The notes below the pieces were generated by a model. The model ran no database searches and was not told where the DNA came from. It saw nothing but the letters and a program-made list of their open reading frames with translations. From contig JBAZBJ010000009.1 of assembly GCA_041671525.1 (NCBI GenBank), positions 1 through 57,656 of the forward strand: DNA of 57,656 bases, given 5' to 3'. This document shows, in pieces, positions 7,948-16,579 of this stretch. Every line of letters begins with the position of its first letter. The first letter of the stretch is position 1. This DNA is from UBA11098 sp041671525 (GTDB lineage: Bacteria > Patescibacteriota > Minisyncoccia > Moranbacterales > UBA2206). The position numbers and the translations under genes are program-made.

Positions 7948-8124
7948 TTAGAAAATTTTCTGTTTAAACTTATTTAAATTCACCAAAACCGCCTGGGCCA
8001 AACGCACAACTTTGAAAGTTGCGGCGTAATCGAAAGCTACCGGGGAAATTTTCCCGGCCAGTTTCTGATCCATGCGATTTTCGTGATATCTTTGCATATA
8101 TTTAACTTTATCTATTTTTAACAT
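7948..8124 (-). CDS. Small hypothetical protein (58 aa)
   Basis: ATG at 8124 to TAA at 7948 encodes a 58-residue basic protein, MLKIDKVKYMQRYHEN... ending FKQKIF. The middle part (FDYAATFKVVRLAQAVL) is an amphipathic helix. The frame lies in an otherwise gene-free gap and is followed by an intrinsic terminator on the same strand. No Shine-Dalgarno precedes the ATG, but many genes in this window lack one. I recognise no family. Confidence 0.4.
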   Translation of the reverse strand: MLKIDKVKYMQRYHENRMDQKLAGKISPVAFDYAATFKVVRLAQAVLVNLNKFKQKIF

Positions 8125-8182
8125 GGATTGGTGTTTTTGTCAAACGAAACAAGCTTCTGCGACAGAAAAAGCTGTTCGAAGA

Positions 8183-8683
8183 TCATCCAATCTCTTTCAT
8201 CAAGGCGACTTCATCGCACAATGGATTGTCAGGACTACCAAGATTTTTTGGACAATATTTGCAATCCCCCCATGTTTTCAGAGGAAATTTTTTTATTGGA
8301 ATTTTTTTAAAACCAGCCTTTTCGAACAATCCCGCTGCCGTTGTCAGCGCAAACACCAATTTGAAACCACGCTTTTTGATTTTTTCCAAAATATACTCGA
8401 TCAGCCTTGTTCCAATTCCCATTCCACGATAAACATCATTGACCGCCAAAGAAATTATTTCGGGCTGATTATCAGGCCAAACCTTAAAACCAACCACCCC
8501 GACGATTTTTTCCCCATCCATAGCAAGTGAAAAATTTTTCCACATTTCAATGATCTGCTTAGTGCTCCTTTTTAAAAGAACATTCTCCATCGACTTGCTA
8601 TTTATAAATCGACTGATACGCACGCAGTCTTTGCGCTTTGCGTAAACTATTTTAATTTTTTTGTTAATTATTACTTTTTTCAT
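8183..8683 (-). CDS. GNAT-family N-acetyltransferase, amino-acid acetyltransferase type
   Basis: A 166-residue single-domain GNAT. Acetyl-CoA motif A is RGMGIGTRLIEYI near residue 87. The C-terminal WGDCKYCPKNL...CDE arrangement (two CxxC-like cysteines before CDEVAL) is characteristic of a group often annotated as short N-acetylglutamate synthases. That assignment is tentative. It would be notable because an ArgA-like two-domain enzyme lies at 8864..9925. A terminator (8801..8838) separates the two, so this is an independent gene. The region upstream (8684-8800) holds only AT-rich sequence. Confidence 0.75.
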   Translation of the reverse strand: MKKVIINKKIKIVYAKRKDCVRISRFINSKSMENVLLKRSTKQIIEMWKNFSLAMDGEKIVGVVGFKVWPDNQPEIISLAVNDVYRGMGIGTRLIEYILEKIKKRGFKLVFALTTAAGLFEKAGFKKIPIKKFPLKTWGDCKYCPKNLGSPDNPLCDEVALMKEIG

Positions 8684-8800
8684 ATATAACTCTTTTTTAA
8701 AGTTGTCATTAAATTATACACCAAACTATTTATTAGTTCAATATATATCCAAGTAAATTGGATTTTTACTTTAATAGGACTTTTTGCGTATATGCGTATA

Positions 8801-8838
8801 TAAAAAGAGCCGATATTTGGTAAACCAAATATCGGCTC
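8801..8838 (-). terminator. Terminator ending the argE-argA-like operon
   Basis: A perfect 15-bp stem GAGCCGATATTTGGT / ACCAAATATCGGCTC with a 2-base centre and TTTTTA behind it on the minus strand. It marks the downstream boundary of the biosynthetic island. Confidence 0.9.
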
Positions 8839-8863
8839 GCAATTACTCCAAACACAATATATT

Positions 8864-9925
8864 TTATTTGGGACTCATCACCCAAACCTTGTTTGTGTTT
8901 TTACTCGACACCCCGCATTCATGCAAGGAATGCTTGGAAAATCCTATTTTTTTAAACCATGGATACATACCAAGCAGATTAGTGTTTTTTTCCGGATCAA
9001 GAAATATGCACTTAATCTCTGGTGAAATAACTTCAAGCGCGTGCCTGATAAGGCGCTCAAAAATTACTGGATCCTCATAGGCCGCTGAAACGCCAAGATA
9101 AGCTATCTCGACCACCTGAGTGACGTCATCCTCCTCAATTACTATACACCCATGTACCTGACGATCTACGGCAAAAACCCAGAAATTGCCAACTTTTTTT
9201 TCGATAAGCTCGAGAGTTACCGAAGTCCTTCTTATTGACTCCCCTATGATTTCGAATATTTCGACAACATCAGATTTTTTTGCCTTCCTGATTTCCTGAT
9301 ACATGCTTTCGTAAATCATCGTTCCTGAGCCATCACAGGTTAAAAGCTCCCTTAACAAACTTCCTTCTCGAGAGCCAATAACGTGTATTCGAGGGATTCC
9401 CTGCATACAAGCCATCAGGGCAACTTCGACTCTTGATCTCGTCTCCTGCGTTATAGCTCCAGGCGTGTTTAACATTTTGCCAGCCTGCTCCACATCAATT
9501 TCATGGATCAGAAATTTACCAGCCTGAAATATGCCATCATAGTTTGTGACGTAAACAATCTTGACCGCACCAAGCTTTATAGCTAAGCTAGCTATCGCCT
9601 TTTCACTCGACAGTGACGACGTTTCACCAAAAAAAACGACTGGTGTTATTCCCATGTCCATCTGACCTGTGATGCCGGAAATTGTTGAAATATCCAGAAA
9701 CACAACAGGATCAAGACTAAACCACGGATCACGTACAAATTGAGTATCCGAGTGAGTGACAACAATCTCAATTCCGACACTCTTTAGCAAAATCATGTCC
9801 CGAATAACATTGCTAAGTTTTTTCTTACTTACCAGGACATCCTTACTCACCTTAACAACGATGATTTTTCCTCGAAATTGTCTAACATAATCGAGGATTT
9901 CCTTTGCTACTCTGAAGATTTCCAT
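8864..9925 (-). CDS. ArgA-like N-acetylglutamate synthase (kinase-fold + GNAT)
   Basis: A 353-residue, two-domain protein laid out like ArgA: an amino-acid-kinase fold (residues about 1-205, GKIIVVKVSKDVL ... KIVYVTNYDGIF) followed by a GNAT domain (about 215-353). The linker LLTCDGSGTMIYES...EIRKA corresponds to the region joining the domains in ArgA. ArgA acetylates glutamate with acetyl-CoA as the first step of arginine synthesis. This copy is about 90 residues shorter than the E. coli enzyme (443 aa) and the GNAT pyrophosphate loop is degenerate, so the substrate may differ. An AAGGAGG site overlaps the stop of the ArgE-like gene 12 bp upstream, so the two are tightly coupled. argB, argC, argD and argF are not in the window. 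Confidence 0.8.
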   Translation of the reverse strand: MEIFRVAKEILDYVRQFRGKIIVVKVSKDVLVSKKKLSNVIRDMILLKSVGIEIVVTHSDTQFVRDPWFSLDPVVFLDISTISGITGQMDMGITPVVFFGETSSLSSEKAIASLAIKLGAVKIVYVTNYDGIFQAGKFLIHEIDVEQAGKMLNTPGAITQETRSRVEVALMACMQGIPRIHVIGSREGSLLRELLTCDGSGTMIYESMYQEIRKAKKSDVVEIFEIIGESIRRTSVTLELIEKKVGNFWVFAVDRQVHGCIVIEEDDVTQVVEIAYLGVSAAYEDPVIFERLIRHALEVISPEIKCIFLDPEKNTNLLGMYPWFKKIGFSKHSLHECGVSSKNTNKVWVMSPK

Positions 9926-9937
9926 CTATTCACCTCC

Positions 9938-11197
9938 TTAAACACATATGCGCCGTATTAGGCGGATGTATTTTTCAACGGTTTCTTCTTTGAACAGTTC
10001 GGCAAGAACAAATTCGTTGTCCTTATGTGCCTGCTTGATGTTGGAAGGCCCCCAAATAACTGTCTCACTTCCAGCAACATTGAAAACATTTCCCTCTGTG
10101 TTGAAAGACTCAGTGCCAGTCCGTAAACCACTTATTTCCTCAGCAACTTTCACTATCACCGAATCCTTCGAGGTCTCCATGGGGTATGAAGGAGAATTCC
10201 TATACCCAACCCTGATATAGAATTTCTCATCTGGAACCGTGGTTTTTATCCCCCTTATTCTTTCTTCAATATTTGATCTTAATATTTTTATAAGATCTTC
10301 CGGATCCTGGCCAGGAATTGGCCGTATATCACCCTCAATCATGAAACCACGCGGAATGATGTTTTTCGCAACCTTATCCGGTTTTTCCAGCTTCTCATCT
10401 TTCGTTATCCGCCCAATAAGAATATTTCCTCCAATATTCATTGTTGGAAAAGCCGGCTTAAACCGAGAATCAGTTACTTTTTCCAGACTTCTCCTGAATT
10501 GACAGAGTTCCTCAATTACTGCGCCCAAAGCCTTTTCAACAACATTAGTTGTTGTGCTGGGGTCTGAACTATGACATGCGTTATCCGTATCACCAGACGT
10601 TCCATGCTTATCCTTGAACGCCCCAATGATAACTTCGAGAAATATGTATCCTTTGTGAGCATAAATTGGTCTGCACTTCGTTGGCTCACCTATGACCACA
10701 TATCGGCCGATTGTTCTCCCTTGCTGTTTGACAGCAGTTGAAAGTTTTTTTGCTCCGACACAACCAACTTCTTCATCACTTGTAAAACAAAGCGCAAAGG
10801 GCTGCTTGAGTTCTGCCGCTGAGATTGCTTCTCCTGCCTTCATCGCAACAGCAAGAAAAAATTTCATATCAGCGATGCCTAAGCCCTGAAACACCTTGCC
10901 TACATCCTTGAGATCCTTTTCGACAAGCACCAAGGGACTTCCATCCCAGCCTGGACCAAATGGAACAGTGTCCATATGTCCCGAAAAAACAAGTTCTGAT
11001 TCTTGACCTCCTTTTCGTGCTATTACGTTTACTTTCTTAACTCCAGCCGGATCCTGGTAGGGATATTTTTCAATCACGAACCCACACCCTTCCAAGTACT
11101 CACAAATGAAGTCCGCCATTAGCAAAGACGACTCGCTGCTTACCGTGTTGAAACCTACCAGCTTTGCTGTCAAATCCATGAGACTCATTGTCTTCAT
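9938..11197 (-). CDS. ArgE/DapE-type M20 deacylase
   Basis: A 419-residue M20 metallopeptidase-fold protein. Zinc and catalytic motifs are SGHMDTVP (about residue 73), ADMKFFLAV (about 112), TSDEEVG (about 142) and GEPT (about 174). The AHKG stretch follows as in ArgE. ArgE removes acetyl from N2-acetylornithine and DapE removes succinyl from the DAP intermediate. The family is broad, so the acyl group is uncertain. The start is the ATG at 11197, preceded by AAGGAGG eight bases away. Its own promoter lies at 11251..11279. It is cotranscribed with the ArgA-like gene, so one gene would add and one remove an acyl group from an amino acid. Confidence 0.85.
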   Translation of the reverse strand: MKTMSLMDLTAKLVGFNTVSSESSLLMADFICEYLEGCGFVIEKYPYQDPAGVKKVNVIARKGGQESELVFSGHMDTVPFGPGWDGSPLVLVEKDLKDVGKVFQGLGIADMKFFLAVAMKAGEAISAAELKQPFALCFTSDEEVGCVGAKKLSTAVKQQGRTIGRYVVIGEPTKCRPIYAHKGYIFLEVIIGAFKDKHGTSGDTDNACHSSDPSTTTNVVEKALGAVIEELCQFRRSLEKVTDSRFKPAFPTMNIGGNILIGRITKDEKLEKPDKVAKNIIPRGFMIEGDIRPIPGQDPEDLIKILRSNIEERIRGIKTTVPDEKFYIRVGYRNSPSYPMETSKDSVIVKVAEEISGLRTGTESFNTEGNVFNVAGSETVIWGPSNIKQAHKDNEFVLAELFKEETVEKYIRLIRRICV

Positions 11198-11250
11198 TAC
11201 CTTATCCTCCTTGTATTCTGTTATTAATGATCTATCCCATGCTTCCAATG

Positions 11251-11279
11251 AAAGTAGCACCGACCAGTCCGTATGTCAA
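11251..11279 (-). promoter_or_regulatory. Promoter of the argE-argA-like operon
   Basis: TTGACA (11274-11279), 17-bp spacer, TACTTT (11251-11256) on the minus strand. It begins 7 bp after the U-run of the preceding terminator. The 5' untranslated region is about 45 bases. Confidence 0.7.
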
Positions 11280-11285
11280 ATAAAC

Positions 11286-11315
11286 CAAAAAAGATGATGC
11301 TTGATCATCTTTTTA
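11286..11315 (-). terminator. Terminator after the argG-argH-radical SAM operon
   Basis: AAAAAGATGAT / ATCATCTTTTTT with a 4-5 base centre. It has T-runs on both strands. It lies 39 bp beyond the stop of the SPASM radical SAM gene. Confidence 0.85.
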
Positions 11316-11353
11316 AAATTTTTCATATCTAAAGCGCGTAAATACATTAGACG

Positions 11354-12361
11354 CTATTTTATTGCCTTTATAGAATCGGAAAAAATATCTTTATCAAAAA
11401 ATTTAACCCCTCTCGATGATGGGCACCCACCTAGGCACTTGCCAAACACTTTGCATTTCTCGCACTCCTTGTCAACCCACTGAAACAAATGAAATTTGGA
11501 CATTATTTTAGAATTCCATATATCAAACAAACTATGCTTCTTTACATTTCCTATTGCCCCCGAAGAACAAGCGCATCTCCGCGCCATTCCGTGAGGATCT
11601 ATCCATATCTTCGAGGTTCCACATTGGCATATATTGATATACTTCCAGTATTTTTTCTCAAATAAACATAAGGGAAAAGAATCTTCAAATTTTATAGAAT
11701 ATTTTTTCTTTTTTGAAACAATATCGATTGTTTTTAACAGGGCCTTATATTTGCTTATTGAAGCAACATCCTTTGTTTTTGCTTTTCCGATAGGCATAAT
11801 TCTGTGTATGTCGACAAACTTAAAATTTATTTTATTTCCCTCAAGTGTCTTTAAAATTTTGCGAAATTCATTAAAATATTCGGGAAGCAGATCTATTTCT
11901 ATCCGTATTTCAATTTTTGATTTAGAGAACGCCCTCAAAACAGCCATCGTATCTTGAAAACTTTTTTTATTTTTTGTAATTTTACTGGTCGTGCTTTCTG
12001 TGCCTCGCACACTCATCGACACATAATCAAAGCTTTTGCTAATCAAATCGATCGTTTCTGAGCTTAGCCCGACACCATTCGTACATATTCCCTTTCGTTT
12101 CCACTTATAACTGCCGACCACCTGAACGATTTCACCAAATTCATGATGAAGCGTCGGCTCTCCACCTATTAAATAAACGTCTCGGATGCCAGCGTCCCAA
12201 ATTTTATCCAAAATTTCTTCAAAAAGACCAGCTGTCATGTTTTTCTTTGCTGAATTAGCATTTTTATCACATGCCAGATAGCAATATGAGCACTGCTGAT
12301 TGCAATTCCATGTAACCTCTATACCGACTGACTGCAACTTGAATTTTTTCATACGTTTCAT
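11354..12361 (-). CDS. Radical SAM protein with SPASM-like C-terminus
   Basis: A 335-residue protein. The canonical radical SAM motif CNQQCSYC lies near residue 20 and binds a 4Fe-4S cluster. GGEPT (about residue 66) is the SAM-binding GGE motif. The C-terminal third has a SPASM-like set of cysteines: CQCG, RRCACSSGAIGN, then CEKCKVFGKCLGGCP. This layout is typical of enzymes that modify ribosomal peptides, and of some acting on small molecules. It is the last gene of argG-argH-rSAM-rSAM. The ATG at 12361 lacks a Shine-Dalgarno. A GGAGG 19 bases further upstream instead precedes an ATG at 12380 in another frame, so the true start, or an indel in the A-run between them, needs a look. Confidence 0.85.
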   Translation of the reverse strand: MKRMKKFKLQSVGIEVTWNCNQQCSYCYLACDKNANSAKKNMTAGLFEEILDKIWDAGIRDVYLIGGEPTLHHEFGEIVQVVGSYKWKRKGICTNGVGLSSETIDLISKSFDYVSMSVRGTESTTSKITKNKKSFQDTMAVLRAFSKSKIEIRIEIDLLPEYFNEFRKILKTLEGNKINFKFVDIHRIMPIGKAKTKDVASISKYKALLKTIDIVSKKKKYSIKFEDSFPLCLFEKKYWKYINICQCGTSKIWIDPHGMARRCACSSGAIGNVKKHSLFDIWNSKIMSKFHLFQWVDKECEKCKVFGKCLGGCPSSRGVKFFDKDIFSDSIKAIK

Positions 12362-12431
12362 GCTTTATTTTTTGTTCCATTTTTCTTTAACCTCCAAATA
12401 AAAAACTTCAAAATCTTCAAACGGCGAGCCG

Positions 12432-13595
12432 CTAATGAGTAGCGCCTTTCAGCCAACAGTCTCCGTTTAAAAATCTTGATTCTTGTCCAAAATATATTGA
12501 CTCAAATTCATAAAAACAATTGCTCCTATCAACACCGGCTGAGCCAAAGCAGCCGATGCACTTTTTGGCCTGATCTTCTGTATCTTGAGCTATGCAATAA
12601 CGGCGCTTTCCATTCGGGTAGATATCCTGAATATCCGGCCGTACACCATTTCGATGCAACCCCGAATTATCTTTTCTAGGAAAACAACTTATATCATTAT
12701 CATATCCGTAAATTGGCAACAGATGGAGAAGCGCCGATGACGGAACAACCAGGCGAGATTTGTTTTTCGCAAAATCATCAACTGCATCACCCAAAAGACG
12801 GGCTGAAATTTTTTCAAGTTTCTTTTTATGTTCTTTTTTAATTCTGAAAGGATATTGCTTTTCGAGTTCTGCCTGATTTTTGTGCTTTGGCGAGCGCCAG
12901 CCCCATACCAAAGGAGAGAAAGAAAAACGAATTCCTCGTTTTCTAGCCCAATCATAAAGTTTTAGAGTTTCATCGATGTTTTCCGCTGTCATAGTCTGAT
13001 GGATGCAGCAAGTTAACCCCAGTTTGGCCAATTGCTCCGCCACCCTCAATCCATAATAAGATTTCATAGCTGACGTTCTTTCAGGACTTCTTTTGACCGG
13101 AATAGACTCTTTATTAAGCAATAATTTATTGACGCTAAATTTCAGCCAGCCAAAACGATTCGGATCAAACAGACCAGCCTCTTTATACAGTAAAAAGCGG
13201 TCATTCAATTTCTCTTTATTATCCAAAAAAAGCTGAGGTAAGCCAACATACAGAGCGGCCGTTATTTTTGAGTTCGATATCCAATCCACAACTTCGTTAA
13301 ATTTACCCATAGCGAGCGGCTCTCCTCCCATCAACGTAACAATTTTATATCCTTCGCTTATTATTTTCTCCAAATTACCAATTATAAAGTTTGGATCGAC
13401 CTCGTACCCACTCTCCTCACACTGAAAGCGAGGATCTTTAGCCAACGCCGCCTCGTGCATTTTAGGAAGAAAACAGCCTGGGCAAGGATTGCCAGCGTCA
13501 TATTCAGGACAAGCCAGGGTGACAGTATACTCAATATGTCGATCAAATGAAAATGACCCAAGATTGTTCGTATTTGCAGCTATAGTTTTACTCAT
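12432..13595 (-). CDS. Atypical radical SAM protein (CX8CX2C)
   Basis: A 387-residue protein. In the expected place for the cluster motif it has CPEYDAGNPCPGC, spacing C-x8-C-x2-C rather than C-x3-C-x2-C. GGEPLAMG (about residue 90) is a clear SAM-binding motif, and the order of elements fits a radical SAM barrel. Additional cysteines near the C-terminus (CFPR, RYCIA, KKCIGCFG, NCFYEF, DCW) could hold an auxiliary cluster. Substrate unknown. It lies 61 bp after argH with no terminator between, and 70 bp before the second radical SAM gene, so it is cotranscribed with both. Confidence 0.8.
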   Translation of the reverse strand: MSKTIAANTNNLGSFSFDRHIEYTVTLACPEYDAGNPCPGCFLPKMHEAALAKDPRFQCEESGYEVDPNFIIGNLEKIISEGYKIVTLMGGEPLAMGKFNEVVDWISNSKITAALYVGLPQLFLDNKEKLNDRFLLYKEAGLFDPNRFGWLKFSVNKLLLNKESIPVKRSPERTSAMKSYYGLRVAEQLAKLGLTCCIHQTMTAENIDETLKLYDWARKRGIRFSFSPLVWGWRSPKHKNQAELEKQYPFRIKKEHKKKLEKISARLLGDAVDDFAKNKSRLVVPSSALLHLLPIYGYDNDISCFPRKDNSGLHRNGVRPDIQDIYPNGKRRYCIAQDTEDQAKKCIGCFGSAGVDRSNCFYEFESIYFGQESRFLNGDCWLKGATH

Positions 13596-13656
13596 TAACT
13601 TCCCAATTGGATAAACTTTTTAAATATGCAACAATACTCCACCTTCAACATATTGA

Positions 13657-15165
13657 TTACTTCTCCAAGATTTGATGGATCCGATCATTTAAGCTGTTGA
13701 TAGCTTTTTCACGTTTTTCTCTTTTGTTTTTGACCCAGCTCCTTAGTAACTTCAATTCAGCCTCAAATTCCTTCACACTTTCTCTGAGGCTTTTCTTCCC
13801 CGGTCCTCCGATTGAAATGGTATTCTTCAATATATTTTTTGGATTCTGCCAATCATTCACCTGTTTTTTGGTCACATTCAACTTTAGGCCTTCTTCTTTT
13901 AAGGATTTCAGCAGCGCTGCATGAGTTATATTATCTCGATCCGAAGAATATTTAATCGCTTTTTCAACAACTATCTTTGCTTTACGAAAAGGAAGCTTAA
14001 AGCGTTTTGCAAATTGCTCCAAGAAGCTTGTAACACCGACAAATCCTTTTTTTGACCACTCCTCAAGCTTATTTTTATTTACTTGCATGCTAGAAAGGAA
14101 CCCGGAAACAATTTTTGGAGCCAAGGCAGATTCCTCCACCAAATCCATAATAATATATTTCGACCATTGATTATCTCGATTATATCCGATGAATCCACCC
14201 TTCCCCATACTAATAAGCCCCTGTTGTAATCCGGAAACCAGAGATGTCTTGCCTTTAATCACTTCCAATGGATCAGGATTTTTCTTTTGAGGCATAATGG
14301 AGCTGCCAGTGGAAAAAGTATCCGGCAAAGAAATGAAGCCGAATTCTGGCATCGAAAAAATAATAAATGTCTGAGCGATATGAGAAAGATGATTCATGAG
14401 CACATTGACACTAAAGCCAAGATCCGCCTCTGATTCCCATCTATTCGATATCTCATCCAAGGAGTTTGGTTCAACTCCAGAAAAGGCGAAAAAATCGGCA
14501 GTTAACTTTCTGTCAATCGGAAAACTTGTTCCATAAGAAGCAACATTGCCAAGCGGATTTTTGTTGTGAAGCTCAAACCAAGCAGTAAACCTCTTGGCGT
14601 CGCGAATTAACATTGATGAAAACGAAGCTAGCACATGCCCAAAGGAGGTAATCATGGCATGCTGATGATGAGTAAAACCCGGCATAACATAATCCCCATA
14701 TTTAACAACCAACTTATTCAGAACTTGTGATAATTCCAAAATTTGTTCAACAAAATGCAAAACATTGTCCCTGACATACAGTCTCATATCCAAATTTGAC
14801 TGATCATTGCGAGCTCGAGCAGTATGAATTTTTCCGGCCGCCTCTATGCCGTATTTATCAATAAGCCATGACTCAATATACGTATGTACATCCTCCTTGG
14901 ATGGGTCGAGAATAAATTTACCTTGTGAGAACAAACCCTCTAGCTCCCGCAGGCCTTCCAAAATTAATCTAGCATCCTTTTTTGGAATAATTTTCTTTTC
15001 TGATAACATGACAACATGCGCCTTGTTACACCAAATATCGTAAGGGATAAGATTGTAATCGGCCGGCTTAATAGATCTGACATCCCTGCCAGCACAAAAA
15101 TTTATCGCCTCTTCACTTGGCTTTTCCTTAAACGCACTACCCCAAAGATTATTAATCTCCTTCAT
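13657..15165 (-). CDS. argH: Argininosuccinate lyase
   Basis: A 502-residue member of the fumarase/aspartase superfamily. TARARNDQ (about residue 140) and the signature loop GSSIMPQKKNPD (about residue 290) are intact. The conserved histidine region is PGFTHHQHA. ArgH splits argininosuccinate into arginine and fumarate. It is slightly longer than typical (about 460), owing to a Lys/Glu-rich C-terminal tail. It starts 8 bp after argG stops and lacks its own ribosome site, so translation is probably coupled to argG. Confidence 0.95.
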   Translation of the reverse strand: MKEINNLWGSAFKEKPSEEAINFCAGRDVRSIKPADYNLIPYDIWCNKAHVVMLSEKKIIPKKDARLILEGLRELEGLFSQGKFILDPSKEDVHTYIESWLIDKYGIEAAGKIHTARARNDQSNLDMRLYVRDNVLHFVEQILELSQVLNKLVVKYGDYVMPGFTHHQHAMITSFGHVLASFSSMLIRDAKRFTAWFELHNKNPLGNVASYGTSFPIDRKLTADFFAFSGVEPNSLDEISNRWESEADLGFSVNVLMNHLSHIAQTFIIFSMPEFGFISLPDTFSTGSSIMPQKKNPDPLEVIKGKTSLVSGLQQGLISMGKGGFIGYNRDNQWSKYIIMDLVEESALAPKIVSGFLSSMQVNKNKLEEWSKKGFVGVTSFLEQFAKRFKLPFRKAKIVVEKAIKYSSDRDNITHAALLKSLKEEGLKLNVTKKQVNDWQNPKNILKNTISIGGPGKKSLRESVKEFEAELKLLRSWVKNKREKREKAINSLNDRIHQILEK

Positions 15166-15173
15166 AACTTAGA

Positions 15174-16448
15174 TTATTTTTTTAACAAATCATCCACATA
15201 ATTATACACATTGAAAGCTGTTTTTTGCGCAAGGTTATATATCTCAATAAAACCAGCAGAGGCATTTTGATTGAATGTTGCATTCTTTTCAAATGTTGCG
15301 AGATCAGCATTAAACAAAGAATATGGCGACTCCAACGCGACTACGGTTATGTTTCCTTTGTAAAGTTTTACTTTTACTTTCCCAGTAACTTTTTTGTTTT
15401 GATTTTCGATGTAGGCATGAATATGATACATAACTGGGTCATACCATTTCGCTCCGTATGTTAAATACGCCCATTTATTATCAATGAACGACTTGAGCTC
15501 ATTTTCCTCTCTGGTAGAAACTAATTGTTCCAACTTTTTATGAGCCGCGATCAAAATACTTGCGCCCGGATTTTCATACACCCCGCGGACTTTCAAACCA
15601 ACAATCCGATCTTCAATGAGATGAAAGACGCCAACGCCATGCAAGCCTCCGATCTTGTTACAGCTCATAATCAATTCGCTCAGCTTCATTTTTTGACCAT
15701 TCAATGAAATTGGCACTCCTTGGCAGAATTCAATTTCCAATATTTCCTCTTCGTCCGAAGAATCCTTCGGAGTTTTGCACCATTGTAAAATATTTTCTAG
15801 TGGCGGAACAAGTTTTGGATCCTCAATTTCTCCTCCCTCACCAGTGTTACCCCACATATTTTCGTCATATGAATATGGCTTATCTTTCTGCTGCTTCACA
15901 GGAATACCATGTTTTTCTGCATATTCTATTTCTTCCTGTCTTCCCATCGACCACTCTCTGACTGGCGCGATCGTTTTTATTTTTGGGTTCAGTGTTGTCA
16001 GATATCCTTCGAACCGCACTTGATCATTTCCTTTGCCAGTGCAGCCATGCGCAATAACTTCACAGCCATATTGCTCAGCAATTTTTATTGCAACCTTTGA
16101 AATCATAACTCTACCAAGTGGAGTACTCAAGGCATATCCGCCCTGATAATCAGAATTTGCCTTGATTGCCTCCACAAGAAGGATGTCAGCAAATTCATCT
16201 TTTGCATCATAAACAATCACATCTTTTGCTCCGAGATTTAATCCTTTCTGCTTTATCTCTTCGAGATTATCAGCTGTCTGCCCAATATTTATTGTTAAGG
16301 CGACAACTTCACATTCATAATTTTCCTGAATCCATTTCAACATTACAGATGTATCCAGACCGCCCGAGTATAAGAGCAAACACTTGCTAAATTCTCCTTT
16401 TTTTGCTTCATGAGAAGCCACTTTTTTATATGTTGATTCTTCTTGCAT
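15174..16448 (-). CDS. argG: Argininosuccinate synthase
   Basis: A 424-residue protein. The PP-loop ATP motif LLYSGGLDTSVMLKW lies near residue 28. CTGKGNDQVRFE and the citrulline/aspartate-binding elements follow. ArgG condenses citrulline and aspartate using ATP. The start is the ATG at 16448 because the longer frame would include the promoter (16492..16520). The N-terminus carries a 20-residue extension before the PP-loop strand. First gene of a four-gene operon with argH and two radical SAM genes. In most Patescibacteria arginine synthesis is absent, so argG and argH without argBCDF implies a citrulline-like input from outside or another role. Confidence 0.95.
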   Translation of the reverse strand: MQEESTYKKVASHEAKKGEFSKCLLLYSGGLDTSVMLKWIQENYECEVVALTINIGQTADNLEEIKQKGLNLGAKDVIVYDAKDEFADILLVEAIKANSDYQGGYALSTPLGRVMISKVAIKIAEQYGCEVIAHGCTGKGNDQVRFEGYLTTLNPKIKTIAPVREWSMGRQEEIEYAEKHGIPVKQQKDKPYSYDENMWGNTGEGGEIEDPKLVPPLENILQWCKTPKDSSDEEEILEIEFCQGVPISLNGQKMKLSELIMSCNKIGGLHGVGVFHLIEDRIVGLKVRGVYENPGASILIAAHKKLEQLVSTREENELKSFIDNKWAYLTYGAKWYDPVMYHIHAYIENQNKKVTGKVKVKLYKGNITVVALESPYSLFNADLATFEKNATFNQNASAGFIEIYNLAQKTAFNVYNYVDDLLKK

Positions 16449-16491
16449 AACATTAAAAATTAAAAATAAAAGGCTTTTTAAAGCTAGGGCG

Positions 16492-16520
16492 ATAATAGCA
16501 TAAAAATTATCCAGTTGCAA
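16492..16520 (-). promoter_or_regulatory. Promoter of argG operon
   Basis: TTGCAA (16515-16520), 17-bp spacer, TATTAT (16492-16497) on the minus strand. It lies about 30 bp after the terminator of the PPR gene and gives a 5' leader of roughly 35-40 bases. Confidence 0.65.
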
Positions 16521-16548
16521 AAGGAAGGCAAACTATTTATGCGCTTAT

Positions 16549-16575
16549 GAAAAACCCGCTTGTTTCCAAGCGGGT
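16549..16575 (-). terminator. Terminator after PPR gene
   Basis: ACCCGCTT / AAGCGGGT stem, 6-base loop and TTTTT on the minus strand, 5 bp after the stop codon. Confidence 0.9.
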
Positions 16576-16579
16576 CAAT

